Positions 45,566 to 56,300 of a stretch of DNA of 64,000 nucleotides are shown here, in pieces (position 1 is the first letter of the stretch; the number at the start of each line of letters is the position of its first letter). Where the stretch lies: contig NZ_WKLH01000001.1 in NCBI RefSeq assembly GCF_010882175.1, positions 575,464 through 639,463 on the forward strand, written 5' to 3'. The DNA comes from Mangrovibacterium lignilyticum (GTDB taxonomy: Bacteria > Bacteroidota > Bacteroidia > Bacteroidales > Prolixibacteraceae). The position numbers and the translations under genes are program-made. The notes beneath the pieces were generated by a model. That model was not told the DNA's origin. It did not search any database and was given only the letters and a program-made list of their open reading frames with translations.

Positions 45566-45853
45566 TCAGTCTCGCAACTGAAAAAGAACATCTAAAATTT
45601 CAATATCGGGAGCTTCCAGTAACTCATAAGCTTCCGGAATACCCTTCGCCAATGCTGATTCCCGAAATGTTTGCAGCGATTCGTTCGAATCCCAAACATA
45701 CACGCCGCCATAACGCCCGGCGTCATCCATCTTCACATAGTACTTCTGCACAAGTCCCGGAATGGCCTTAAACTGTGGTTCCCGGCCCTTGGCCCGTTTA
45801 ATTAACTCGTCTTCTGAAAGTTTAGTTTTTAACCTTATAATCTGCAGAATCAT
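45566..45853 (-). CDS. YdhR-like/ABM-fold protein
   Basis: The 95-residue protein resembles the YdhR mono-oxygenase-like family of dimeric alpha+beta barrels: FKAIPGLVQKYYVKMDDAGRYGGVYVWDS is the typical core. No catalytic role can be read. It stands alone. Confidence 0.8.
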   Translation of the reverse strand: MILQIIRLKTKLSEDELIKRAKGREPQFKAIPGLVQKYYVKMDDAGRYGGVYVWDSNESLQTFRESALAKGIPEAYELLEAPDIEILDVLFQLRD

Positions 45854-46015
45854 AACAGCTTGTTTTCAATTTGACAATCTTGCTTTAGCCGTTTTCGGAA
45901 AGCTAATGTTTATAACGGGAAAAGGCGGGCTGTCGTTACGCTTCCAAAGTTCGCCAAAGCAGCTAAACAGAAGATGACAACCTGAAGCGTATCGTCCATG
46001 CAAAACACATTCAAC

Positions 46016-46903
46016 TTATTTTCGCGACAGTTGTGCCGCATATTCCGCTCTCAGCTGTTGTATTTCCAACCGACTCGCTTCATGTTCGGCTGCAAGGCAA
46101 GCAATTATTTTGTCCAGTTCCGCGCTTTCCTGTCCCGATGCATTATCGGTGGCAAATTTCCGGATCGACTTCAGTAACTGACAGTAGTCATGCCAATGTC
46201 CGATTTGGTTAATCGCTGCGTCAAAAGTCTCATGCAGCTCATCCGGTTTTTCTTCATGCTTCAATTTCATGACAATCAATCGTACGTCGTGCGTAAGCTT
46301 CAACTGTTTTCGAATATCGTGGAGTGTCCGATCATCGGCAAACCAGTCTGTTTCGAGTAAATGCCGGATTCCCTCGGCAGCATAAAGTCCAGCCTCCCTG
46401 ATCACCTCTTCATCCCCGAAATCGGCCAACTGTTGTATCAATACCGAGTCAAGCACATTCAGTTGTTCCAAATCAAATACCTGCAGCTGCTCAAGCAGTT
46501 GTTCGTTGGCACGTGTCTGTTGCTCCCCGAGATAAGTCACGTAAGAAACCAATGTGGGATTATCGTATTGCCCAATGATGTTCAGATTAATCTGCGCCTC
46601 CCGCACCTCTCCCGCTGCATCAAATAACTGAAAGAATAAAGCTAAATGTTCGTCTCTGTTCCACTTGCCATGACTTAATGCTTCGATTAACAGCCATGTT
46701 GTTCTCAGTTTCTTGATGCTCACTCTCAACTGGTGTAAATCTGACTTGCTATAACCTTCCCGGCATATTTCAAGGGACTTACAAAAGGAGGTCCGTAGAT
46801 CGGTATAATGTTGCAATAAGCTATTTTCGCCCATTATAGATGTAACGGGGAAAATTACCCGTTCGTTACGCCTTCCGGGGACCAAAATGGGAGAATAGAT
46901 CAT
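46016..46903 (-). CDS. CHAD-domain protein
   Basis: The 295-residue protein (or 272 from an internal ATG at 46834, MGENSLLQHY) is nearly all one CHAD domain: the helical, histidine-rich phosphate-binding fold with HQLRVSIKKLRTTW and later HDIRKQLKLTHDVR. CHAD proteins bind inorganic polyphosphate. No CYTH domain is attached. It lies 58 bp downstream of the MFS gene on the same strand. Confidence 0.88.
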   Translation of the reverse strand: MIYSPILVPGRRNERVIFPVTSIMGENSLLQHYTDLRTSFCKSLEICREGYSKSDLHQLRVSIKKLRTTWLLIEALSHGKWNRDEHLALFFQLFDAAGEVREAQINLNIIGQYDNPTLVSYVTYLGEQQTRANEQLLEQLQVFDLEQLNVLDSVLIQQLADFGDEEVIREAGLYAAEGIRHLLETDWFADDRTLHDIRKQLKLTHDVRLIVMKLKHEEKPDELHETFDAAINQIGHWHDYCQLLKSIRKFATDNASGQESAELDKIIACLAAEHEASRLEIQQLRAEYAAQLSRK

Positions 46904-46961
46904 CGGTGTCGCCGGGTCATCTCAGCCGGAAAATCAAGGTAGGCCTATTGCAGCCAATTCG

Positions 46962-48140
46962 TCATTCAACAGGTTTCGTTTTACGGCTTAAAGCAATCAA
47001 ACCACCGATGGGCCCCAGGGCCAAAATCAAATAGATGCTGCTTGAATCGGTCATTCCGCGGATGGCACCAATGAGTTGGATGCTGACAATGGTTATCGTA
47101 AAACCGATGCAATTCACAATCGTCAGTGCTGTGCCTTTAATTTGCGGCTGTACATTGTGAGCCACCAAAGTTGAGAAAAGGGGTGAATCGGCCACCACCA
47201 CCATGCCCCAAAAAAGGAGGAAAACAAGAAACACGAGATCGTGGTTGACCGCCAAAATGAAGGGTGAAACGATACAGCAAGCACAGGATAAAAACAAGGC
47301 AGCAAAGGCCGTTCGTTTTGTTCCCAATGATTGCGACAAATAGCCTCCCAGCACACAAGCCAGTCCTCCGGTTCCAATGATCAAAAACGACATCAACGGA
47401 ACGCTGAATGTTGCATACACATGTAAATCACGGTATGTTTTCAACAATGCAGGAACGAAGGCCCAAAAGGCATAAAGTTCCCACATGTGTCCAAAGTAGC
47501 CAAATGCTGCACTCCGAAGACTGCCATTGTTAAACACCTTGAAAAATGCAGAGAAATCCAAACTCACTCCGGACTTGCGATAGGGACCGTTGGGCACCAG
47601 GAGAAGCATAAGTGCACCACCCAACAAAGCCAGCACCGAGGTCGCAAGTAGAACAATCTCCCAGGGCAAAAAACCGGTCATATCCTTTAACAAATGAGGA
47701 AAGGCAGTTCCCACCACCAATGCTCCGACTAAGAAGCCAAGCGATTTCCCCAATCCTTTTTCGTAGTAATCGGCAGCGATCTTCATCCCCACCGGGTAAA
47801 TTCCAGCCAGAAAGAATCCGGTGATAAAACGCAGGGTGAGCAGGCTAATAAAACCATTTCCTTCCCAAATAACACCGGCATTGAATAAAGCCCCCAACAA
47901 AGCACTTACGAAAAACACCTTCGACGGCGAAAAACGATCCGCAATGGTGAGAACGGCGAAGGTCAACGTACCAACAATGAAGCCGAACTGAATGGCCGAA
48001 GTTAAATGTCCCACAGCTGTTGCCGGCAGATCGAAGTTGCTCACCAGATCGCTCATCACGCCATTTCCGGCAAACCAGAGCGACGTGCAACAAAACTGAG
48101 AAAGCACGATTACAGGCAGAATTCGTTTCGGATGTTCCAT
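46962..48140 (-). CDS. major facilitator superfamily transporter
   Basis: The 392-residue protein has about twelve hydrophobic helices; the loop after helix 2 carries IADRFSPSKVFF, the MFS motif-A region, and YPVGMKIAADYYEKGLGKSLG lies near helix 5. The substrate cannot be told. It is divergent from the CPA2 gene at 48328. Confidence 0.9.
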   Translation of the reverse strand: MEHPKRILPVIVLSQFCCTSLWFAGNGVMSDLVSNFDLPATAVGHLTSAIQFGFIVGTLTFAVLTIADRFSPSKVFFVSALLGALFNAGVIWEGNGFISLLTLRFITGFFLAGIYPVGMKIAADYYEKGLGKSLGFLVGALVVGTAFPHLLKDMTGFLPWEIVLLATSVLALLGGALMLLLVPNGPYRKSGVSLDFSAFFKVFNNGSLRSAAFGYFGHMWELYAFWAFVPALLKTYRDLHVYATFSVPLMSFLIIGTGGLACVLGGYLSQSLGTKRTAFAALFLSCACCIVSPFILAVNHDLVFLVFLLFWGMVVVADSPLFSTLVAHNVQPQIKGTALTIVNCIGFTITIVSIQLIGAIRGMTDSSSIYLILALGPIGGLIALSRKTKPVE

Positions 48141-48327
48141 CGACAGGCTTTCGCTACTTCAATAATAAGCGCTAACCGGCTTCGATTGTTTTCGCAAATC
48201 GAAGAACAAGTGAAATTACCAAACATTTCAGCGGTCCTCTCCGAAAGTTTTTCACTCCGGGAAATAGTCGCAAAACATGTTTTTTGTTTATTTAAACTGT
48301 AAAAGGTATCTTAGAAAAAAGATCCTA

Positions 48328-50286
48328 ATGCTACAATTGTTGCAATTCGAACATTTCCTCTTTTTCCTCCTGGCTTTCCTTTGGATTGTCATCGGGAGTT
48401 TTCATGTAGCAAAATACTTTCAGAAGATCAAACTCCCTTTGATTACAGGCTTTTTGATTTCCGGGGTTATTGCCGGGCCTTTTTTCCTGGAGTTGGTTTC
48501 CGACGAGTCCTTTCCCAACCTTCAAATCGTCAATGAATTTTCACTTTCCTATATTGCCTTTGCGGCAGGTGTGGAGCTTTACCTGAAAGAAATTCGCAGC
48601 AGCCTGAAAAGTATTCTCTGGAATACATTTGGACAGTTGGTGGTCACCTTTGGGGTCGCTGTATCTGCCATCGTGTTGCTGGCGCCGGTTATTCCGTTTC
48701 TGGCCGAATTACCGCCCAACAGTGTTCTGGCTGTTGCCTTGCTAACCGGTACCATTTTTGTCGCCCGTTCACCCTCATCGGCTATCGCCATCATCAACGA
48801 GATGCGTGCCAAAGGGCGATTTACAAAAACAGCGATTAGTGTCACGGTTATCAAAGATGTGCTGGTCATTCTGTTGTTCGCCATTTGCCTGTCGGTGGCC
48901 AACACCCTGGTGAAAGGAATTGAATTAAGCTATTTCTTCCTTGTCGAACTGGTTGTTGAGCTTTCGGCCACCTTCGCAATGGGGATCTTTTCATCGAAAG
49001 TCATCCAATACCTGTTTTCCTTTAAACTGCATCAGTCCTTTAAAATCGCAATTCTACTGGGCTTTGGGTATTTAATCTATCCGCTGTCACACCTGATCCA
49101 CCGGTTAAGCGAACAATACCTGCCTTTCGAAATACTGATTGAACCATTATTGGTCTGCATCACCATCAGTTTTGTGATTGTGAATTACACCAATCTGCGG
49201 ATTGAATTTCAAACCGTTGTTGAAAAGATCGGTCCGGCCATTTATGCGGCGTTCTTCACGCTGGCCGGTGCAATGATGTCGCTCGACATTTTAGCATACA
49301 CCTGGAAAATAGCCTTGTTGTTTTTTGTCATCCGCTTAGTTGGCATGATGGGAGGAGCCTGGTTAGGCGGGACCATTGCCGGCGATCCCAAAATATTCAG
49401 ACGAATAGGCTGGATGCCTTATGTCACCCAGGCAGGCGTTAGTTTGGCGCTCGTTATGGTTGTTGACAATGCCTTTCCGGCGTGGGGAAACGAATTAGCG
49501 ACCATCATTATTGCTGTCATCATTGTCAACCAGCTCATTGGTCCCCCCTTGTTTAAATGGGCAATCAAACGGGTCGGCGAGAACCGCAACCTGGCCAAAG
49601 ATCATTACGATCATTCACACCGGGTCATCATTTTTGGTTACGAAAACCAATCGGTGGCCTTATCCAACGAGCTACTCAAGAACAAGTGGAAGGTCACCAT
49701 CGCGACCCGCAAACCGAAGGAAGTGGTCGATGATATTCCCGGCGTTAAGACAATCCACATCAAAGGATTGCAGGAGGAAACCCTGAAAAACTTAAACCTG
49801 AGGGAATACGATACTTTGGTTTTGCTGCATTCCGATCATGGCAATTATAAGATTTGCGAATGGGTGTATGAGCATATCGGGAAAAAGGTCGTCATTGTGC
49901 GACTGTCGGACCGCAAAAACCTGAAGAAGTTCTACGAACTGGGCGCTTTGGTGATCGATCCGGCCACGGCATTTGTTAACCTGCTGCAGCACTTTGTTCG
50001 TTCACCATTGGCAACTTCCCTGTTAATGGGCATGGAACCCGATAAGGATACGCTCGACGTGACCGTTGAAGATGAAAGTCTGTTTGGCGTTGCTTTGCGA
50101 AACCTTCGCTTACCGGTCGATGTGTTGATCCTCTCGGTCGAACGCAACGGGAACATCATTATCACACATGGTTATACCCGCTTACGCAAAGGCGATGTGG
50201 TAACTGTTGTTGGATCGGTGGAAAGCCTGCAAAAAGTAGCCTTGCAGTTCGAATCTCTTGAACTGGAAAAGAATAACTACCGATAA
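48328..50286 (+). CDS. CPA2-family cation:proton antiporter with TrkA domains
   Basis: The ATG at 48328 gives 652 residues; an earlier in-frame start at 48277 lacks support. Residues about 10-400 form the Na+/H+ exchanger membrane domain. Residues about 430-545 form a TrkA-N/RCK nucleotide-binding domain (VIIFGYENQSVALSNELL, with the glycine motif altered), and about 570-645 a TrkA-C domain. The type matches KefB/KefC or YbaL systems, thought to export K+ or Na+. No ancillary KefF-like gene is adjacent. Confidence 0.93.
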   Translation: MLQLLQFEHFLFFLLAFLWIVIGSFHVAKYFQKIKLPLITGFLISGVIAGPFFLELVSDESFPNLQIVNEFSLSYIAFAAGVELYLKEIRSSLKSILWNTFGQLVVTFGVAVSAIVLLAPVIPFLAELPPNSVLAVALLTGTIFVARSPSSAIAIINEMRAKGRFTKTAISVTVIKDVLVILLFAICLSVANTLVKGIELSYFFLVELVVELSATFAMGIFSSKVIQYLFSFKLHQSFKIAILLGFGYLIYPLSHLIHRLSEQYLPFEILIEPLLVCITISFVIVNYTNLRIEFQTVVEKIGPAIYAAFFTLAGAMMSLDILAYTWKIALLFFVIRLVGMMGGAWLGGTIAGDPKIFRRIGWMPYVTQAGVSLALVMVVDNAFPAWGNELATIIIAVIIVNQLIGPPLFKWAIKRVGENRNLAKDHYDHSHRVIIFGYENQSVALSNELLKNKWKVTIATRKPKEVVDDIPGVKTIHIKGLQEETLKNLNLREYDTLVLLHSDHGNYKICEWVYEHIGKKVVIVRLSDRKNLKKFYELGALVIDPATAFVNLLQHFVRSPLATSLLMGMEPDKDTLDVTVEDESLFGVALRNLRLPVDVLILSVERNGNIIITHGYTRLRKGDVVTVVGSVESLQKVALQFESLELEKNNYR

Positions 50287-50359
50287 GCTTTGGCTCGGCT
50301 TTACCCAATTGACGAATAGACTTCTTAGCTACTTTTAATTGGTCAACTTTCCGGAAAGC

Positions 50360-50938
50360 TTACTGGAAACCCATTAATTGGCGAACGTGATCCGCATTTG
50401 CCTTTGAGGTCAGTAACTCTAACAACAACAGCGCAACATCGACTGCGGTCGATGGGTTCCAGGATGTAATCAGCTGATCATCCATGACAATTGGCTGATG
50501 GATTACTTCGACACCAAACCCCTGCAATGCTTCCCGACGAACTGGATTATTGTAGGTTGTCCCTTTTTTACCTTTCAACACACCACTCTTTCCCATGGGT
50601 AACGCGCCAACACAAATCGAAGCAATCAATTTATTGTTCGCCCGAAATCCCCGAATTAAATCAAGAAATTTTTCATTGTAAGCATCTTCGTAAAATCCAT
50701 AAACCTCAAATCCTCCGGGAATAGCCAGAGCATCAAAATCGTTTACATTGATCTCATCAATTTGGTAATCGACGATAAACCGTTGATTAAAGGAACTTTT
50801 AATTTCCTTTTTTAAGGCACAGGTAAACAGTTCGGTGGTACAATCACCTTCAACAAGGTTCCAGCCAATAACATCAATAAATACACAGGCTTCGAATGTT
50901 TCGAAGCCATCGGCTAATAACAACAGTACTTTTTTCAT
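50360..50938 (-). CDS. DJ-1/PfpI-family protein
   Basis: The 192-residue protein has LLLADGFETFEACVFIDVIGW at the N-terminus, DALAIPGGFEVYGF, and the reactive Cys of ASICVGALPM. Members include stress chaperones, glyoxalases and hydrolases. A Glu early in the chain (near FETFE) fits the redox-sensing arrangement. Confidence 0.92.
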   Translation of the reverse strand: MKKVLLLLADGFETFEACVFIDVIGWNLVEGDCTTELFTCALKKEIKSSFNQRFIVDYQIDEINVNDFDALAIPGGFEVYGFYEDAYNEKFLDLIRGFRANNKLIASICVGALPMGKSGVLKGKKGTTYNNPVRREALQGFGVEVIHQPIVMDDQLITSWNPSTAVDVALLLLELLTSKANADHVRQLMGFQ

Positions 50939-51056
50939 TTTAAATCAGCTTCTAATTTTATCGTGATGAAGTTTTAAGTTAGCTGGAAAGACTCGTATTG
51001 GACAATCGGGGTAACCGAAAAGCGGCTGGGATGCTTATTAGTCGTCCAGCTGCCTT

Positions 51057-51497
51057 TCACCGTTTCCAAACTAATTTGTGACGACTCGATCCAATGACAT
51101 CAGTGCTCAATATCAGCCTGTCATCTTTGAATTCGTAAGATCGAACCTGATTTTGACCAACCCAATTAGGAAAAGAACTGATGGCTATTCGGTGAATCAC
51201 TTGGTTCGAATTCGGATGAACGTCATAAGTCCCACAATAAGCAATAAACCCGGTGTAAGCATCAATCATCTCATCCGGTTGGGCTTGAAGCAAATCTTCG
51301 GAATGAAATTCAGGCCGGTTATTTTTCATGATTTGAACGGCCATGTCACCTCGCTCATCATAGGTAATCCGTCCGATTACATCCTCGCCAAAGGGAAATA
51401 CGATTTCCCCATTCGCTAACTCGGCGGTCCACTCCTGCAATTGCCAGGAACCAAGAAGTTTCTCAATCGATTTTTCCATGTTGTCTATGTTTATCAT
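51057..51497 (-). CDS. lipocalin-like domain protein
   Basis: The product is 146 residues, or 140 from the internal ATG at 51479. LLGSWQLQEWTAELANGEIVFPFGEDVIGRITYDE is the typical start of the lipocalin-like Lipocalin_5 family, and FPNWVGQNQVRSYEF follows. No signal peptide. The family has no fixed role. Confidence 0.85.
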   Translation of the reverse strand: MINIDNMEKSIEKLLGSWQLQEWTAELANGEIVFPFGEDVIGRITYDERGDMAVQIMKNNRPEFHSEDLLQAQPDEMIDAYTGFIAYCGTYDVHPNSNQVIHRIAISSFPNWVGQNQVRSYEFKDDRLILSTDVIGSSRHKLVWKR

Positions 51498-51764
51498 TTT
51501 ATTGCCTGAGCCTTTTAATCCTTTTGAAATAACGATCCGATTCGCTTATAACTTGCAAAACTCAAGATAAAGCAAATTGAACAAAACAGCCCTTTGAATG
51601 GCGCCTTATTTTTGCGCCATACGACCGGCCGCATGTTACGCCGAAGATTGTCAATGGACGGACAGGCTCCTTCCACCCTGATCGTTATCGGGACACCAAG
51701 CTTTGCGCGGCACAGGGTCAGACGCTTGATTGTTGTCCGTTCGCGCTCCATGTGATTCTGTTTC
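51498..51764. other. intergenic region, no supported gene
   Basis: A stem-loop ATGGCGC (51598-51604)/GCGCCAT (51614-51620) is present. A 78-residue frame reads across on the minus strand, but its composition is not protein-like and I do not call it. Confidence 0.5.
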
Positions 51765-52328
51765 TTAGTCTGCTTTCAACGGCGGCCCAACAACTTCCAT
51801 GTCATGGTTTTTAAATACCGTTTTTATTTCCTCTAATGTTGGCGGAGAAGTCCATGCGTCGGTAGTTTTAAAAAAATCTTCCATCTTCCCGGCTGGCATA
51901 TATGCAACAATCACTTTGCCCTTTTCTGTTAATTGCACAAAAGCGTGTTGCACGTTTCGTGGCAGAAAAATAGTATCACCTGGTTTCATCAGGTATTTTT
52001 CATCGCCAACCTGAAAAAGATATTCGCCTTCGATGATGTAAAAAAACTCATCTTGATAAAGGTGAATATGTAACGGGGGGCCTCCTTTGGGTGTGAACCC
52101 GTTTTGTTCGAAAACGGCTAATCCGCCGTCGGTATCCTTTGCCGATATTTTAACATCTAAAACGTTTAGCGTAACACCCTTCATTTTATAATGTATGCCA
52201 GATCGTGCTTCACCTGAATTTACTTTAAAACCGTTATTTGTTGCAGTCATGATTTTAGAGGTTAGTTTCGCAAAAAGAGTTAATGGCAATATGGCCAGAG
52301 ATGTCAGTAAGAATTTTCGACGTATCAT
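51765..52328 (-). CDS. exported cupin protein
   Basis: The 187-residue protein has a short signal (RRKFLLTSLAILPLTLFA), then a single cupin barrel with metal ligands in GGPPLHIHLYQDEFFYIIEGE and the second motif KPGDTIFLPRNVQHAFVQL. Possibly a dioxygenase or isomerase; the substrate is unknown. It lies close to an ester cyclase gene upstream on the same strand. Confidence 0.88.
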   Translation of the reverse strand: MIRRKFLLTSLAILPLTLFAKLTSKIMTATNNGFKVNSGEARSGIHYKMKGVTLNVLDVKISAKDTDGGLAVFEQNGFTPKGGPPLHIHLYQDEFFYIIEGEYLFQVGDEKYLMKPGDTIFLPRNVQHAFVQLTEKGKVIVAYMPAGKMEDFFKTTDAWTSPPTLEEIKTVFKNHDMEVVGPPLKAD

Positions 52329-52356
52329 GATCTTCGCTCCGTATTCAGGGTTAAAG

Positions 52357-52803
52357 TTACCGGTTTAACAAACGAATTAATTTCATGATAAGCGCTGGAG
52401 GTGGTTTCATTCCCAGTTGTTCCATCAGTCCTAAACGATCAGGAACACCCCAATGCTCGACAAGCTTTCCGTCCCTAAATTTCATGATATCAATAACCGT
52501 AATTTCAAATGTCTTGCCGGATGGCGGTAAAGGCCCAAATTGCCCTTTATGGGTCCCCCGGCCCGTCATACGTCCCCACACCATATCCCCGTTACTAATT
52601 ATATCTTCGATCGTCAGGGAGAAATCCGGAAATGCGTTGTGCAAACTTGTTATTGCTTTTTTAACCCCTTCGGCATTGGGAGGTACCATACCGCTTTGGT
52701 TTTCGATAAAATCGGGTGAAACATAGCTGTCAAATACTGTTGTATCACCCTCGCTAAATCCCGTCACAATGAAAATTCTGAAAAGCTCTTCATTTGTTTT
52801 CAT
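52357..52803 (-). CDS. SnoaL-like ester cyclase
   Basis: The ATG at 52803 (MKTNEELFRIF) gives 148 residues; a GTG at 52854 would add 17. The alpha+beta barrel of the polyketide-cyclase-like SnoaL family is seen in FPDFSLTIEDIISNGDMVWGRMTGRGTHKG and DGKLVEHWGVPD. Substrate unknown. It is 28 bp upstream of the cupin gene and probably cotranscribed with it. Confidence 0.88.
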   Translation of the reverse strand: MKTNEELFRIFIVTGFSEGDTTVFDSYVSPDFIENQSGMVPPNAEGVKKAITSLHNAFPDFSLTIEDIISNGDMVWGRMTGRGTHKGQFGPLPPSGKTFEITVIDIMKFRDGKLVEHWGVPDRLGLMEQLGMKPPPALIMKLIRLLNR

Positions 52804-52952
52804 ATCGGTATTTGTTAACGTTTTGTCTTCCTGAATTACCTCAGGTTTAGACACAACAATAACAAATAACTCCGGTTAAAGTTATTAGCCCGGGTAAGGT
52901 GGAAATATCAACTGACACAGTTATTTGAACACTCTCTGAACATTACCTCAAC

Positions 52953-53180
52953 ATGCCCCATTGCAAACCTGCCACGTCGCATTGTAACGTTGCAAAGCCT
53001 CATTGTAATATTGCTAAGCCTCTTTGCAATATTGCAAAGCCGTATTGTAATATTGCTAAGCCACGTTGTAATATTGCAACGTCTCATTGTAACATTGCAA
53101 AGCGACGTTGTAATATTGCAACGTCCCTTTGTAAACCTGCAATGGCGCATTGCAACCCGACAAAATGGAGCCAAAATTGA
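52953..53180 (+). CDS. possible Cys-heptad peptide encoded by the 21-bp array
   Basis: An ATG at 52953 opens a 75-residue frame across the array, reading as heptads such as HCNIAKP with a Cys every seventh residue in all ten units. Differences between units at the Cys codon are always synonymous (TGT/TGC), and almost so at the next (AAT/AAC) and at the Ala codon (GCA/GCT/GCC). That pattern favours coding in this frame. Against it, there is no evident ribosome site, other frames are also open (an inevitable result of a 21-bp period), and the protein resembles nothing I know. Confidence 0.3.
   Translation: MPHCKPATSHCNVAKPHCNIAKPLCNIAKPYCNIAKPRCNIATSHCNIAKRRCNIATSLCKPAMAHCNPTKWSQN
52959..53168. 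repeat. ten tandem 21-bp repeats
   Basis: Ten units of exactly 21 bp start at 52959, 52980, 53001 and so on to 53148. The core is CATTGTAATATTGCAAAGCC with drift; units 1, 9 and 10 are most diverged. Most units contain an imperfect palindrome around TTGTAATATTGCAA. The array lies in the 500-bp gap 52855-53355 between two minus-strand genes; the remainder of the gap shows nothing else. Confidence 0.95.
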
Positions 53181-53355
53181 ATGTGCTGAAAAGACAGGGG
53201 ATCCGGAGGTAAAAAGGCTTACGCGTGAAGGCAAAAGGGAAACGTTTTAGGTGAAAAGACAGAAGGAAAAGCCGCGTATAATGGAAGTTTAAGCCCGGAG
53301 CCCGGGGGGGTGCCCCTGTAGGAGTTTTGAGTTTGAAGACGAGCAAAGGAACCGG

Positions 53356-56300
53356 TCACAGCTTAATGAGTTTGAAAACAGCACGTCGTTTGTCGGTCTG
53401 TATTTTCAGGAAATAGGAACCTCCTTTGTATCCGGAAAGGTCAAAATAGGGGAAGGTCGACGGTATTGTCTGAAAGAACAGCTGTCCGGTTGGCCCCTGT
53501 AACGAGATCTTCTCCAGTGTCTCATTTTCGTCCAGCTTCAAGCTAAATCCGGTCTTCGTTGGATTTGGATAAATATAAGGCGCCGCAAGTTCTGCCTCCA
53601 CATCAAAACCTCCTGCGACATCAACAGTCACCGTCACCGAATCAATTGAATAACACGACGCATCATTAACGGCCACAACCCAAATCATGAAAGTCCCGAC
53701 GCCAAGGTCCGCTGTATAGATCGTTTTGGTGGCCTTCGTTGCGCCATCACTCCACAAGTAGGCAGATGCATTGCTGTTGGGGATTAACTGCAGCGTATCG
53801 CCAACTTCGATGAATTGATCCGGACCAAGATCGACAAACGGGCTCTCAGCAACCGTCAGCTCAATGAAACTTGTTGCCTCGCAACCTGCTTCGTTGGTTA
53901 CCGCATAGACAATCGGATGCGAACCAACTCCTGCAAGCTGCGGATCAAAATAGTTGCCGGATATCCCGTCTCCGGAAAGAATACCGTCCTCGGGATAAAC
54001 TTCAATCAACACCGGTTCCTCATTGTCACAGAAACTGAGGTCGGTGTTTAGGATCTGTGGATCGGGCAAAGCAAACACTTCCAGATCCACAGTCACTGTT
54101 TCCTCGCAACCGGCTTCGTTGGTTACGGCATAAGTAATCAAGTGCGAGCCTACGCCGGCAACCTGCGGATTGAAATAGTATCCGGATATCCCGTCACCGG
54201 AAAGAATACCACCATCGGGATAAACTTCAATCAATACCGGTTCCTCATTGACACAGAAATTCAAATCGGTGTTTAGTATTTGTGGATCGGGCAAAGCATA
54301 AACTTCCAGCTCCACCGAGACTGTAGCCTCGCAACCGGCTTCATTGATTAAAGTGTAAGCAATCGGATGCGAACCAATTCCGGCGACTTGCGGATCGAAA
54401 TAGTTTCCGGATATCCCGTCTCCGGAAAGAATACCGTCCTCGGGATAAACTTCAATCAACACCGGTTCGTCGGTGATACAGAAAATTAAGTCTGTGTTTA
54501 GGATCTGTGGATCGGGCAAAGCATAAACTTCCAGCTCCACCGAGACTGTAGCCTCGCAACCGGCTTCATTGATTAAAGTGTAAGCAATCGGATGCGAACC
54601 AATTCCGGCAACTTGCGGATTGAAATAGTTGCCGGATATCCCATCACCGGAAAGAATTCCGCTATCGGGAGAAACTTCAATCAACACCAGTTCCTCATTG
54701 ACACAGAAAATGAAGTCTGTGTTTAATATCTGAGGTTCGGGTAAAGCAAACACTTCCAGCTCCACAGTCACTGTTTCCTCGCAACCGGCTTCGTTGGTTA
54801 CGGCATAAGTAATCAAGTGCGAACCTACGCCGGCAACTTGCGGATCAAAATAGTTGCCGGATATCCCGTATCCGGAAAGAATACCGCCATCGGGAGACAC
54901 TTCAATCAACACCGGTTCATCGGTGATACAGAAATTCAAATCGGTGTTCAGAATCTGCGGTTCGGGTAAAGCATAAACCACAAGGTTCACAGAGACTGTA
55001 GCCTCGCAACCGGCTTCATTGATTAAAGTGTAAGCAATCGGATGCGAACCAATTCCGGCAACTTGCGGATTGAAATAGTATCCGGATATCCCGTCACCGG
55101 AAAGAATACCACCATCGGGATAAACTTCAATCAATACCGGTTCATCCGTGACACAGAAAATGAAGTCTGTGTTTAGGATCTGAGGTTCGGGTAAAGCATA
55201 AACCACAAGGTTCACCGCGACTGTTACCTCGCAACCGGCTTCGTTGGTTACGGCATAAGTAATCAAGTGCGAGCCTACGCCGGCAACTTGCGGATCAAAA
55301 TAGTTGCCGGATATCCCGTCACCGGAAAGAACACCACCGGCGGGAGACACTTCAATCAACACTGGCTCTTCGGTGACACAGAAAATGAAGTCTGTGTTTA
55401 ATATCTGAGGTTCGGGTAAAGCATAAACCACAAGGTTCACCGCGACTGTTGCCTCACAACCGGCTTCGTTGGTTACTGCATAAGTAATCAAGTGCGAGCC
55501 TACGCCGGCAACTTGCGGATCAAAATAATTGCCGGATATGCCATCACCGGAAAGAATACCGCCATCGGGAGACACTTCAATCAACACCGGCTCTTCGGTG
55601 ACACAGAAACTGAAGTCGGTGTTTAGGATCTGAGGTTCGGGTAAAGCATAAACCATAAGGTTCACAGAGACTGTTGCCTCGCAACCGGCTTCGTTGGTTA
55701 CCGCATAGACAATCGGATGCGAACCAACTCCGGCGACCTGCGGATTGAAATAGTTGCCGGATATCCCATCACCGGAAAGAACACCACCGGCGGGATAAAC
55801 TTCAATCAATACCGGTTCGTCGGTGATACAGAAATTCAAATCGGTGTTCAGGATCTGTGGATCGGGTAAAGCATAAACCACAAGGTTCACAGAGACTGTT
55901 GCCTCGCAACCGGCTTCGTTGGTTACCGCATAGACAATCGGCTGCGAACCAATTCCGGCGACCTGCGGATTGAAATAGTTGCCGGATATCCCGTCTCCGG
56001 AAAGAATACCGCCATCGGGAGACACTTCAATCAACACCGGCTCTTCGGTGACACAGAAACTGAAGTCGGTGTTTAGGATCTGAGGTTCGGGTAAAGCATA
56101 AACCATAAGGTTCACAGAGACTGTTGCCTCGCAACCGGCTTCGTTGGTTACCGCATAGACAATCGGATGCGAACCAACTCCGGCGACCTGCGGATTGAAA
56201 TAGTTGCCGGATATCCCATCACCGGAAAGAACACCACCGGCGGGATAAACTTCAATCAATACCGGTTCGTCGGTGATACAGAAATTCAAATCGGTGTTCA

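Noticed and set aside
51515-51751. 78-codon minus-strand frame between the lipocalin-like and cupin genes
   Set aside because: Its amino acid composition is not protein-like, and no ribosome site or homologous family was recognised.
52959-53168. CRISPR array
   Set aside because: The 21-bp units are directly joined with no spacers, and no cas genes are present.
52908-53234. Minus-strand 108-codon frame and a second plus frame across the 21-bp array
   Set aside because: A 21-bp period leaves several frames open by necessity; only the Cys-heptad plus frame shows mainly synonymous change at its constant residues.
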